Source of the DNA: Segnochrobactrum spirostomi
Lineage (GTDB): Bacteria > Pseudomonadota > Alphaproteobacteria > Rhizobiales > Segnochrobactraceae
Direction: 5' to 3'
DNA: 64,000 nt
Assembly: GCF_009600605.1 (NCBI RefSeq)
Contig: NZ_VWNA01000001.1
Coordinates: 310,001 to 374,000, forward strand
In this document: positions 55,144 to 64,000 of the stretch, in pieces
How positions within the stretch are numbered: the stretch's first letter is position 1
Layout of the letters: each line of letters opens with the position of its first letter
Position numbers and translations under genes: made by a program
The notes under the pieces: model-generated
Database searches by the model: none
The model's input: the letters and a program-made list of their open reading frames with translations, nothing else
Told to the model about the DNA's origin: nothing

Positions 55144-55917
55144 TCAGAGGCGTTCGGCAACGACGAAAAGACGCGGAAAGCGCAATAGCACCTTGCCGTC
55201 CACGCGCGGCGGATAGGCCTCGGCGATCCGAGCCTCGTAGGCCACAAGGTAGGCCGCCCGCTCCGCCCCGCCAAGCGGATCGATGAACGGCCTCAGGCCG
55301 GTGCCCTTGACCCATTCGACGATCGCCGCCGCGTCGTCGAGCACGTGGTTGTAAATCGTGTGCCAGACATCGACCGACCGGGCGATCGGCTTCAGCCGAT
55401 CATAATAGGCCTCCGGAGACGGCAAGCGCGGCCGGCGCCGCACGTGACCGGCGGCCGCGCTCCAGGGCCCGTCCGCGCGCACCACCTCTTCCATCAGGCG
55501 GTGGGTCGGCTCGTCGGTATTGTCGGGCATCTGCACGGCGAGCACCGCCCCGCTCGGCAGCGCCTCGAAGATGCGGCGTAGCTCGGCGAGGTGGTCCGGC
55601 ACCCATTGGAAGATTGCGTTGGCGAACACGACGTCGGTTTCGGGCGACGGCGTCCAGCTCGTCGCGTCCGCCGCGAAGAAATGCGCCGCCGGCAGGCGCG
55701 CGCGGGCCGCTTCGAGCATGTTCGCGGAGGTGTCGAACCCTTCGATCGCCGCGGCCGGGAACCGCTCGGCGAGGAGTTCCGTCGAATTGCCCGGGCCGCA
55801 GCCGATATCGACCACGCGCCGCGGCGCCGCGACGACGACCCGGCGCAGCAAGTCCGCCGCCGGCCGGGTCCGATCGTCTTCGAACTTCAGATATTGGGCC
55901 GAGGACCAATCCGCCAT
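55144..55917 (-). CDS. tam: Trans-aconitate 2-methyltransferase
   Basis: 257 residues, near E. coli Tam (252). It methylates trans-aconitate, a by-product that inhibits aconitase. [20 protein letters not shown] is the characteristic N-terminus, [20 protein letters not shown] is SAM motif I, and [24 protein letters not shown] and VQMPDN match the family. ATG 55917 has GGAG upstream. Confidence 0.92.
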   Translation of the reverse strand: MADWSSAQYLKFEDDRTRPAADLLRRVVVAAPRRVVDIGCGPGNSTELLAERFPAAAIEGFDTSANMLEAARARLPAAHFFAADATSWTPSPETDVVFANAIFQWVPDHLAELRRIFEALPSGAVLAVQMPDNTDEPTHRLMEEVVRADGPWSAAAGHVRRRPRLPSPEAYYDRLKPIARSVDVWHTIYNHVLDDAAAIVEWVKGTGLRPFIDPLGGAERAAYLVAYEARIAEAYPPRVDGKVLLRFPRLFVVAERL

Positions 55918-55997
55918 GCTCGTCTCCATCATGTCCGACGCCCGCTCGGGGCGGCCGCCGGCCACAGGGATGCGAGGGCCGGCTCGGCCCGCCCGCC

Positions 55998-57650
<1,653 letters not shown>

Positions 57651-57781
57651 TGCGGTCCTGAACTCGTCGAGACGGGATGGGAGAATTTGCGCCCGTACTT
57701 AAGCCATCGCCGCGGCGCGGGCAACGCCGCCGACGCGGCGCACCCGGGCCACCCAGTTGGGAGAGCGGCTTCGAGCGGCCC

Positions 57782-60181
57782 TTAGTGGACGAGCCCGACG
57801 CAGGCTTCGGCGGGTTGCGGGCGGCCGAACAGGTAGCCTTGGGCATAGGAGCAGCCGCAGCCGCGCAGAAATCCGGCCTGCGCCTCCGTCTCGACTCCTT
57901 CCGCCACGACCTCCATGCCGAGATTGGTCGCGAGCGCCACGATGGCGCGGACGATCGCCGCGTCCGCCGATTTCTCGGTAATGCCGGACACGAAGGAGCG
58001 GTCGATCTTGATGCGGTCGACCGGCAGGCGGGTCAGGTGCGTCAGCGACGCATGGCCGGTGCCGAAATCGTCGAGCACGATCGCCATCCCGTTCGCCCGG
58101 AACGCGGAGAGCAGGTTGGAGATCTCGCGGGTGTGGCGCCCAATGGTGACGGTCTCGGTGACCTCGAGTTCCAGCCGGTCGGGCCTGAGCCCGGCCTCGC
58201 GGATGGTTTCGAGCACCTTCTGCAACGCGCCGTCGTCGCGCACCTGACCACCGCCGAGATTGATGGCGATACGCCCGGGATCGATCCCGGAATCGAGCCA
58301 CGCCCGGGCCTGCCGCGCGGCGATGCGCAGGACCTCGGCGCCGAGTTCCCCGATCAGACCCGCTTGCTCGAGGATCGGAATGAAGCGGTCCGGCATCAGG
58401 AGCCCGCGGGACGGGCTGCGCCAGCGCACCAGCGCCTCGAAGCCGACATGGGCGCGCGTCGCGAGGGCGACGATCGGCTGATAGTGGACCTCGATCTCGC
58501 CCCGCTCGATCGCGGCCGGCAATTGCTCGATGACCCAACTGCGTTCGTCGGCCTCCTCGCGCATCGACGGCGCGAACTGCCGGTGCCCGGCACCACCGTC
58601 GAGCTTGACCGCCTCGGTCGCCAGGTTGGCGTGACGCAGCACGTCTTCCGATCTGGTGCCATCCTGCGGCCAGCGTGCGATGCCGATGCTGACGCCCATC
58701 CGCACCCGGCCTTCGTCGAGATCGATCGGAGCGGCGATCGCCTCCTGCAGCTCGCGGGCGAGCATCCGGGCGAAGTCGGCGTTGGTGAGCCCGGGCACGA
58801 CCAGCGCGAACTTGTCGCCGCCGATCCGCGCCGCGCTGCCGCCCTGCCCGACGGCACGGGCAAGCCGCGCGCCCACTTCCTTGAGCACGGAGTCGCCGGC
58901 GGCGTGGCCGCGCGTGTCGTTGATCTCCTTGAAGCTGTCGAGATCGAGCACCAAAAGCGTGCCGCCGGTCGCACTCGTGCGCCGCATCGTGCCCTTGAGC
59001 GCCTCGCCGAACGCCACCCGGTTCGCGAGGCCGGTGACGCCGTCCCACAAAGCGAGCCGCTCGATACGCTCCCGAGCCCTCGCCTCCTCGGTGACATCGC
59101 GCGCCACCATACGCGCAGCGATCACGACCCCGTCGTGGCCGTGTTCCGGCGCGCAACGGTGCCAGAGATGGCGCACCTCTCCATTGCGCAGGATCAGGCG
59201 GTGGACCCACTCCGTCGTCTCACCGCTCTCGATCGCACGGCGGATATTGTCGAGCATGGGCGCGAGGTCGGCCGGATGGACCAGTTCGCAAAGCCGCTCG
59301 AAGCTGATCGTCGCCTCGTCGAGGCCGTGGATCTCGGCGATGGTCGGCGACAGCTCGCAATGGCCGGAGCCGATGTCGAAGCGCCAATCCCCGAGCCGGG
59401 CGATGTCCTGAACTTGGCGGAGCTGGCGCTCGCGCTCGCGCAGCCGGGTTTCCGTCGCCTTGAGGTCGGAAACGTCCCGCTCGCACACGATCACGTTGTG
59501 CGCGTTCGAGATCGGATCGGTCACGCGCGTTCCGTCTATCGCGTGCCAGACGACGCCTTGATCCGTCACGACCTCGAACACGTCCGACGCGACGCCCACT
59601 TCGAGAATCGCGTTCCAGAATGCGGCACCGGACTCGCGATCGACGAACCGGTCGAGAAAGCGGTGTTCCGCCGACGCGAACATCTCCTCCGCGGCCGGAT
59701 TGCGGAACAGGACGAGACCGTCGAGGTCGTACGATGTCGTCGGCATGGCGGTGTGATGAAGGGCTTCGGCGCCCCGGGGAGGTCCACCGGCCGGAAGCGC
59801 GGCGTGGCCGATGGTCAGGATGCCGAGCCGGCCCGGCTCGATCCATACCGGGCGCATGACCACGTCGAGATTGGTCGCCCTACCCCGCGGATAGAACGTC
59901 CAGCGCAGCGAGGCCGCCTTGCCCTCTATGCCGTCGCGAACGACCCCGCACAGCCTTGCGACGACGCCGGGAGCAAGCGGCGTCAATATCTGCGTTTGCA
60001 GATCATCGAGATCGCGCGCGCCCCAGAAGGCGAAGCCGGCCGCGTTCGCATAGATATGGCTGATCCGCGCGAGATCGAGCACCCAAACGGGTTGCGGCAC
60101 GAGGTCGAACCCCGCTGCCACGAACGCAGGCACGGCATCGGCGTTCGCCGCCGCCTCGATGGCAATGTCGGCCAAATCCAT
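57782..60181 (-). CDS. PAS-GGDEF(degenerate)-EAL signalling protein, probable c-di-GMP phosphodiesterase
   Basis: 799 residues. Two or three PAS-like sensor domains occupy ~20-365, the last being PAS_3-like (WRFDIGSGHCELSPTIAEIH). The GGDEF domain (380-540) has the metal-site LDLDSFKEIND, but its active loop reads GGDKF (454-458), so the catalytic Glu is lost and cyclase activity is unlikely. The EAL domain (~550-790) keeps EALVRW (582), LEVTET, DDFGTG, DRIKIDRSFV and AEGVET, so it should degrade c-di-GMP. No membrane segment or signal is seen. The start at 60181 follows a GGGG five bases before; an in-frame ATG 15 codons upstream is possible. Confidence 0.88.
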   Translation of the reverse strand: MDLADIAIEAAANADAVPAFVAAGFDLVPQPVWVLDLARISHIYANAAGFAFWGARDLDDLQTQILTPLAPGVVARLCGVVRDGIEGKAASLRWTFYPRGRATNLDVVMRPVWIEPGRLGILTIGHAALPAGGPPRGAEALHHTAMPTTSYDLDGLVLFRNPAAEEMFASAEHRFLDRFVDRESGAAFWNAILEVGVASDVFEVVTDQGVVWHAIDGTRVTDPISNAHNVIVCERDVSDLKATETRLRERERQLRQVQDIARLGDWRFDIGSGHCELSPTIAEIHGLDEATISFERLCELVHPADLAPMLDNIRRAIESGETTEWVHRLILRNGEVRHLWHRCAPEHGHDGVVIAARMVARDVTEEARARERIERLALWDGVTGLANRVAFGEALKGTMRRTSATGGTLLVLDLDSFKEINDTRGHAAGDSVLKEVGARLARAVGQGGSAARIGGDKFALVVPGLTNADFARMLARELQEAIAAPIDLDEGRVRMGVSIGIARWPQDGTRSEDVLRHANLATEAVKLDGGAGHRQFAPSMREEADERSWVIEQLPAAIERGEIEVHYQPIVALATRAHVGFEALVRWRSPSRGLLMPDRFIPILEQAGLIGELGAEVLRIAARQARAWLDSGIDPGRIAINLGGGQVRDDGALQKVLETIREAGLRPDRLELEVTETVTIGRHTREISNLLSAFRANGMAIVLDDFGTGHASLTHLTRLPVDRIKIDRSFVSGITEKSADAAIVRAIVALATNLGMEVVAEGVETEAQAGFLRGCGCSYAQGYLFGRPQPAEACVGLVH

Positions 60182-60479
60182 CGAGACCCCAACTCCCCGC
60201 CGGCCCTTCCGAGACTCCGCCGGCACGCGAAACCCTAAACTGCCCCTACATCACGATAAGCATATGAATTTTGAATAAAAGCCACCTCTCAAAGATTCCA
60301 GATAGCCTGTCGAAGTCGGTCATCGGGTCAAGCGTACAAAGCATCGCTTTCGCTGCCGATAGATCGCCGGAGCGCGCGGTTTCCCATAAAGTTGAAGCCG
60401 GGCGCACGCCCGTAGAAAAGAGGATCACCGCGGCCATTGGAGGAAGCGCGGCAATCGAGGCCGCGCCGTCGCAGCCGAA

Positions 60480-61520
60480 TCAGGCGCCGTGCGACGTACG
60501 CACCGGTGAAAGCCACTCCAAATTGTGGAACCCATCAAAATCCCGCAGATAATCTCCTTGCGGTCGCAGCGCGAAGAGGAAATCCAGGAAGGCAGCGAAG
60601 TCCGCCCCGGCGTCGAACGTGACGGCGGCGGCACGGGCGCGAGCCGCCAGGACTTCGGCAGCCGCTTCATCTTGCCAGAGGCGCCGCAGCGTCGCGTTCC
60701 AGGCTGCATCGTCCTCGGGATCGAGGTGAATCGCCGCCCCCCACGTCGCATCGATGAGGCCGCCGCGGGTCGAGGCGATCACGGGCAAGCCGTTAAGCAC
60801 CGCCTCACGTGCAACCCGCCCGAACGCCTCGGGGAACAGGCTCGGCACGAGAACGATCCGTGCGGACGCATAGAAGCGGCGCATATCCGACAACGTGGGC
60901 AACAAGGAGAGGTTCGGGAGGTCGAGCGCCACGCCGTCCTCCTCGGGGGCATACCAGCCGCGCACCGCAAGAAAAGGAATATCCGGGTTGGCGGCGACGA
61001 GGCGGCTGAACAAGTGCCCGCCCTTCGCGCGGATCGGATTGACCATCGCGACGTGGGAGGGCGCTGGCGCTTGCGCGCGAACGCGGTCGGGCTCGATGAG
61101 CGGATGCAGGAGATGACGCGCCTTGCCCAAGAGGAAAGGATAGGCGGCCGTCAGGGTCTCCGCATTCCAGCGTGAATTGAAGACGATGCCGTCGAAGTGG
61201 CCGCAGAGATCGCCGACACAGGAGAAGAAGCAGACGGGGATGCCCGCCGCGACGGCGATCGGTCCGCAAAGGTGGGACCAATCCATCTGCGTCAGGATGC
61301 GATCGGGGCGCCGTCGGGCGATCTCGGCGGAAAAGGCGTCGGCCTCGAAGGCGGCGACCTCGATGCGCTCGAGCCAGGGTTCGCCGAGATGAGGCTTCGG
61401 ACGGGTGTAGATCGCGGTGTCGTGACCGGCGAGCGCCAGGCGGCGCAGCACCGCGTGGAGGCTGATCTCCGAGCCCCCGGGCGCCGGCACGAAACGCTCC
61501 GCCACCGCCAGCACGCGCAT
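60480..61520 (-). CDS. Glycosyltransferase family 4-like protein
   Basis: 346 residues with the GT-B fold. The N-terminal Rossmann half starts RVLAVAERFVPAPGGSEISL; the C-terminal half has VRGWYAPEEDG, and the E-x7-E motif in PSLFPEAFGRVAREAVLNGL that holds the nucleotide-sugar donor. It would build a surface polysaccharide or glycolipid in the cytoplasm. No other polysaccharide genes are near, so donor and acceptor are unknown. Confidence 0.85.
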   Translation of the reverse strand: MRVLAVAERFVPAPGGSEISLHAVLRRLALAGHDTAIYTRPKPHLGEPWLERIEVAAFEADAFSAEIARRRPDRILTQMDWSHLCGPIAVAAGIPVCFFSCVGDLCGHFDGIVFNSRWNAETLTAAYPFLLGKARHLLHPLIEPDRVRAQAPAPSHVAMVNPIRAKGGHLFSRLVAANPDIPFLAVRGWYAPEEDGVALDLPNLSLLPTLSDMRRFYASARIVLVPSLFPEAFGRVAREAVLNGLPVIASTRGGLIDATWGAAIHLDPEDDAAWNATLRRLWQDEAAAEVLAARARAAAVTFDAGADFAAFLDFLFALRPQGDYLRDFDGFHNLEWLSPVRTSHGA

Positions 61521-61686
61521 GTGTCAGCCCCCCGCCGCGCCGGATCGTCCCCGCGCTCAACCCGCTCCGTTCGGGTTAAAGTAGGGCTTCGCTCGGAAAC
61601 GGCCAGCCGGCTAAGAAGCCGGCTCGCGGGGTCGTGTCCGAGGCGGGCGCGGACGCCCGTCTCGCAATCGCATGTCCAGGCGCGCC

Positions 61687-61974
61687 TCAGGCGCGCAGAT
61701 GGCGCTCGATCTGGGCGATGACGTCTTCCTTGCCAATGCCGGTCAGGAAGGCGAGCGTGGTGATCACCGGCTTCTTGAGGCCCGGCGGCACCGGCGTCGT
61801 GGAGACGACGAGATCGACGTCGTCGATGAGGCTCGGCACCTCGGTCGCCTTGCACTGCCGGATCGAGACCGCGATGCCGCGGGCCTTCATCTCCTCCTCG
61901 ATCGCATTGGCGACCACGGTGGAGGTCGCCACGGCGGTACCGCACGCGACGAGAACGACTTTCGGACTGGCCAT
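61687..61974 (-). CDS. PTS IIB component, galactitol (GatB/SgcB) type
   Basis: 95-residue IIB. The phosphorylated Cys is Cys11 in VVLVACGTAVATSTVV, the standard C-G-T/S-G/A-x-A-T-S-T loop of the galactitol family. It receives phosphate from the IIA encoded upstream and passes it to the sugar bound by IIC. It is last of the IIC-IIA-IIB order, 50 bases after IIA. Confidence 0.9.
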   Translation of the reverse strand: MASPKVVLVACGTAVATSTVVANAIEEEMKARGIAVSIRQCKATEVPSLIDDVDLVVSTTPVPPGLKKPVITTLAFLTGIGKEDVIAQIERHLRA

Positions 61975-62024
61975 GGCTTTCCTTCTCGCTTCAGGTTTGT
62001 GGGCGCGGGATCGTTACGCGATCC

Positions 62025-62498
62025 TCAGGCGAACGAGGTCTGGTCGAGCGCCGCCCAAACCTCGTCCACGGTGCGGGCACCGGCAAGGGCCTCGACGGCG
62101 CCCGGCCGCTGGATGGTCTCGGCAATCTGCTGGAGCATCTCGATCTGCCGCTTGCGCTCGTTGAGCGCCATCAGGAAGACGACGCGGACCGGCAGCTTCT
62201 CGTCCGGATCCTCCATGTTGGAGAACACGACGGGCGTGTCGAACGTCGCAAGGGCAAGAGACGGCGCGATCACATGCTCGGGATCGGTGTGCGGCACCGC
62301 GACGTTGAAGGCGGTGCCGAGCGGCAGTCCGGTCGGCATCGTCGCCTCGCGGGCGATGACCGCCTCGACGAAGCTCGGATGCACACGGCCGAGCGCCTGG
62401 AGTTTGCCGCCGAGGAGGCGGATCACCGCCTCCGGCGTGTCGGCCTCGGCCCTCAGGACGATCGCCTGGGGATCGAGGAATCGGGAGAACGTGCTCAC
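62025..62498 (-). CDS. PTS IIA component, fructose/mannitol-fold
   Basis: 157-residue IIA (PTS_EIIA_2 type). The phosphorylated His is His70 in NVAVPHTDPEHV, and VVFLMALNERKRQIEMLQQI is the usual late motif. It accepts phosphate from HPr. Its place between IIC and IIB points to a dedicated sugar transporter rather than a regulatory PtsN. Spacing to IIC is 120 bases. Confidence 0.9.
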   Translation of the reverse strand: MSTFSRFLDPQAIVLRAEADTPEAVIRLLGGKLQALGRVHPSFVEAVIAREATMPTGLPLGTAFNVAVPHTDPEHVIAPSLALATFDTPVVFSNMEDPDEKLPVRVVFLMALNERKRQIEMLQQIAETIQRPGAVEALAGARTVDEVWAALDQTSFA

Positions 62499-62618
62499 GG
62501 GAATCTCTCCTCAAGGAGGCCGCCGGGGGCGCTCGCTCCATCGCGGGGCGGGCTCTTTCGGGCGGCCGTCTCGGCGCAGGGCACCGCCCGACCAAAGCCG
62601 GGGCGGTGCGCGCGGGGA

Positions 62619-64000
62619 TCACTCGGCCGGAACGGTCCGGCCGCCGGTGACGGTCGCCTCCGGCTCGGCACCCGCGGCGTGTTCCCACGCCCGGGTGTTG
62701 CGGCGGAAGCCCCAGAAGGCGGCCGCGATGAGGACCAGGATCACGCCGAGACCGGCGATGCCGAGGCCCTGCACGAGTTGCACGACGACGTAGCTGATCC
62801 ACAGGAAGCCATCGACGACGCTGGTGATCTGCACCGCGTTCGCCGGCAGCTTGAAGCCGGCCCCGACCGCCGCCGAGGTGAAGAGCGGCGCGAGCGCGTT
62901 CGCCACATAGAAGCCGACGGCGAGAGTCACCGCCCCGACGATGACCATGCGGAACACGTTGCCGTTCAGGACCGGCGCCGCCATGGCGACGAGGAACGGG
63001 ATCACCGCGAGGTCGGCGAACAGGATCACGCGATTGCCGGGCAGCACCACCGACAGCAGGATCGCGATCGGCACCAGGATCAGCGCGCTCGAGATCGCGG
63101 CCGGGTGGCCGATCAGGATCGCGGAATCGAGGCCGACCAGGATTTCGCGGTCACCGGCGCGGCGCTTGACGAAGTCGCGCGCGGCTTCCGACACCGGGAT
63201 CAGGCCCTCCATGAGGATCTTCACCATGCGCGGCAGGATCAGCATGACGGCGGCGAGGTTCATGCCGGTCTGGAGCACCTTCGTGACCACCACCTCAATG
63301 CCGCCGGCGTTGTAGTAGCCGATGAGGCCGAGCACGAGGCCGATGACGAGGCCGAGCACGACCGGCTCGCCGAGCACGCCGAAGCGGCGCTGGATGGTGT
63401 CGGTCGAGATCTCGATCTTGTTGATGCCCGGGATGCGCTCGATCACCCAATTGATGGCGATCGCGATCGGCATGATCTGCGCCGAGGCGAGATGGGGCAC
63501 CGAGACGCCCGGCACGCCGTAGAATTTCTGCACCGCCTTGGCCGACCAATCGGCGAAGAGGAGCGCCAGCGCCGCCATCAGGGCCGCGGTGACGATGCCG
63601 TAGGTCAGGCTGTTGGTCGCCGCGACGACGAGCGAGCCGATGAAGGCGAAGTGCCAGAAGTTCCAGACGTCGACGTTGAGGGTGCGGGTCAGGCCCGTCA
63701 GCAGCAGCGCGACGTTGACGATGATGGCGACCGGGATGACCCAGAGGCCGACCGACGAGCCGAAGGCGATCGCCGCCGCCGACGGCCAACCCACGTCGAC
63801 GATGTCGCGCTGGATGCCGGTGTTCTTCACGATCGCCTGCGCCACGTCGGCGAGGCTCGTGAACATCAGGCCGAGCACCAGATTGATGCCGATGAAAGCG
63901 ACGCCGATCGTCACGCCGGCGCGGAACGCGCGGCCCGGCTTGGCGCCGAGCACGAGGCCGATCACGAAGATCACGATCGGCAACAGGACCGTCGCGCCGA
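62619..64000 (-). CDS. PTS IIC component, galactitol (GatC) type, 5' end outside window
   Basis: At least 454 residues of a polytopic membrane protein of the EIIC-GAT family. LPIVIFVIGLVLGAKPGRAF, FIGINLVLGLMFTSLADVAQ, VDVGWPSAAAIAFGS and WNFWHFAFIGSLVVAATNSL match GatC-type permeases. The frame runs off the right edge of the window, so the true start lies outside. Together with IIA and IIB downstream it forms a galactitol- or pentitol-type sugar PTS. The sugar cannot be told, and HPr and enzyme I are not here. Confidence 0.9.
   Translation of the reverse strand, partial: GATVLLPIVIFVIGLVLGAKPGRAFRAGVTIGVAFIGINLVLGLMFTSLADVAQAIVKNTGIQRDIVDVGWPSAAAIAFGSSVGLWVIPVAIIVNVALLLTGLTRTLNVDVWNFWHFAFIGSLVVAATNSLTYGIVTAALMAALALLFADWSAKAVQKFYGVPGVSVPHLASAQIMPIAIAINWVIERIPGINKIEISTDTIQRRFGVLGEPVVLGLVIGLVLGLIGYYNAGGIEVVVTKVLQTGMNLAAVMLILPRMVKILMEGLIPVSEAARDFVKRRAGDREILVGLDSAILIGHPAAISSALILVPIAILLSVVLPGNRVILFADLAVIPFLVAMAAPVLNGNVFRMVIVGAVTLAVGFYVANALAPLFTSAAVGAGFKLPANAVQITSVVDGFLWISYVVVQLVQGLGIAGLGVILVLIAAAFWGFRRNTRAWEHAAGAEPEATVTGGRTVPAE

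Noticed and set aside
57677-60238. 853-codon plus-strand frame opposite the PAS-GGDKF-EAL gene
   Set aside because: Antisense to a multi-domain protein with all motifs in order on the other strand.
61605-61624. Direct/inverted AGCCGGCT-AAGA-AGCCGGCT before the PTS IIB stop region
   Set aside because: Self-complementary 8-mers are expected by chance at this GC content, and position relative to neighbouring stops does not single it out.

Overview
The window is very GC-rich, densely coding chromosomal DNA with no phage, insertion sequence, rRNA, tRNA or CRISPR array that I can see. Gene content points to an alphaproteobacterium of the order Hyphomicrobiales (Rhizobiales): a CysG-DUF2849-CysI-CysH-DUF934 sulfite reduction operon, a split MetH led by an ArsR-methyltransferase regulator, choline sulfatase next to ChoX, metal-type KdsA, and palindromic intergenic repeats of the kind common in this group. 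The genus cannot be named from sequence alone.

Layout. 1-6.6 kb: membrane adenylate cyclase, an SDR without the usual catalytic Tyr/Lys, a PuuA-like gamma-glutamyl ligase, a GIY-YIG protein, a PuuB-like oxidase, a frameshifted exported chorismate mutase, and a DUF72 protein whose tail is coded by a repeat. 6.5-6.9 kb: two tandem copies of a palindromic repeat. 6.9-11.8 kb: assimilatory sulfate reduction and siroheme operon (minus strand). 12.2-15.3 kb: a second glutamine-synthetase-like ligase, a VOC protein, a ParD-like antitoxin with a broken ParE, and a class I amidotransferase. 15.3-23.1 kb: RpiR regulator facing an operon of amino acid/amine permease, third glutamine-synthetase-like ligase, aldehyde dehydrogenase, iron alcohol dehydrogenase and amidotransferase. 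23.3-32.1 kb: peptide-type binding protein, VOC protein, methyltransferase, KdsA, a toxin-antitoxin pair with a clear promoter/operator, and a DppBCDF-type ABC transporter without its binding protein. 32.1-37.3 kb: two type I sulfatases around a LysR regulator, then ChoX. 37.6-45.6 kb: 2OG-Fe oxygenase, DUF188 protein, TsdA-like dihaem cytochrome, DEAD-box helicase, chemoreceptor, RlpA. 45.7-51.5 kb: methionine/one-carbon operon sahR-metF-metH1-metH2. 51.6-61.5 kb: cysteine hydrolase, small exported protein, MipA-like protein, HdeD, MOSC protein, Tam, EttA, PAS-GGDKF-EAL protein, glycosyltransferase. 61.7-64 kb: IIB, IIA and part of IIC of a galactitol-type PTS.

The most interesting region is 15.3-23.1 kb. 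Its gene set fits a route in which an amino alcohol such as ethanolamine is taken up, gamma-glutamylated, oxidised first at the alcohol and then at the aldehyde, and finally released from glutamate by an amidotransferase-fold hydrolase. The substrate is an inference. With the PuuA/PuuB pair and the second ligase/amidotransferase set, the first 23 kb hold three glutamine-synthetase-like ligases and two amidotransferases, which suggests a genomic focus for amine nitrogen use. Other points are a leaderless toxin-antitoxin promoter overlaid by a perfect palindrome, and a SahR-like operator that fixes the start of its own regulator gene.
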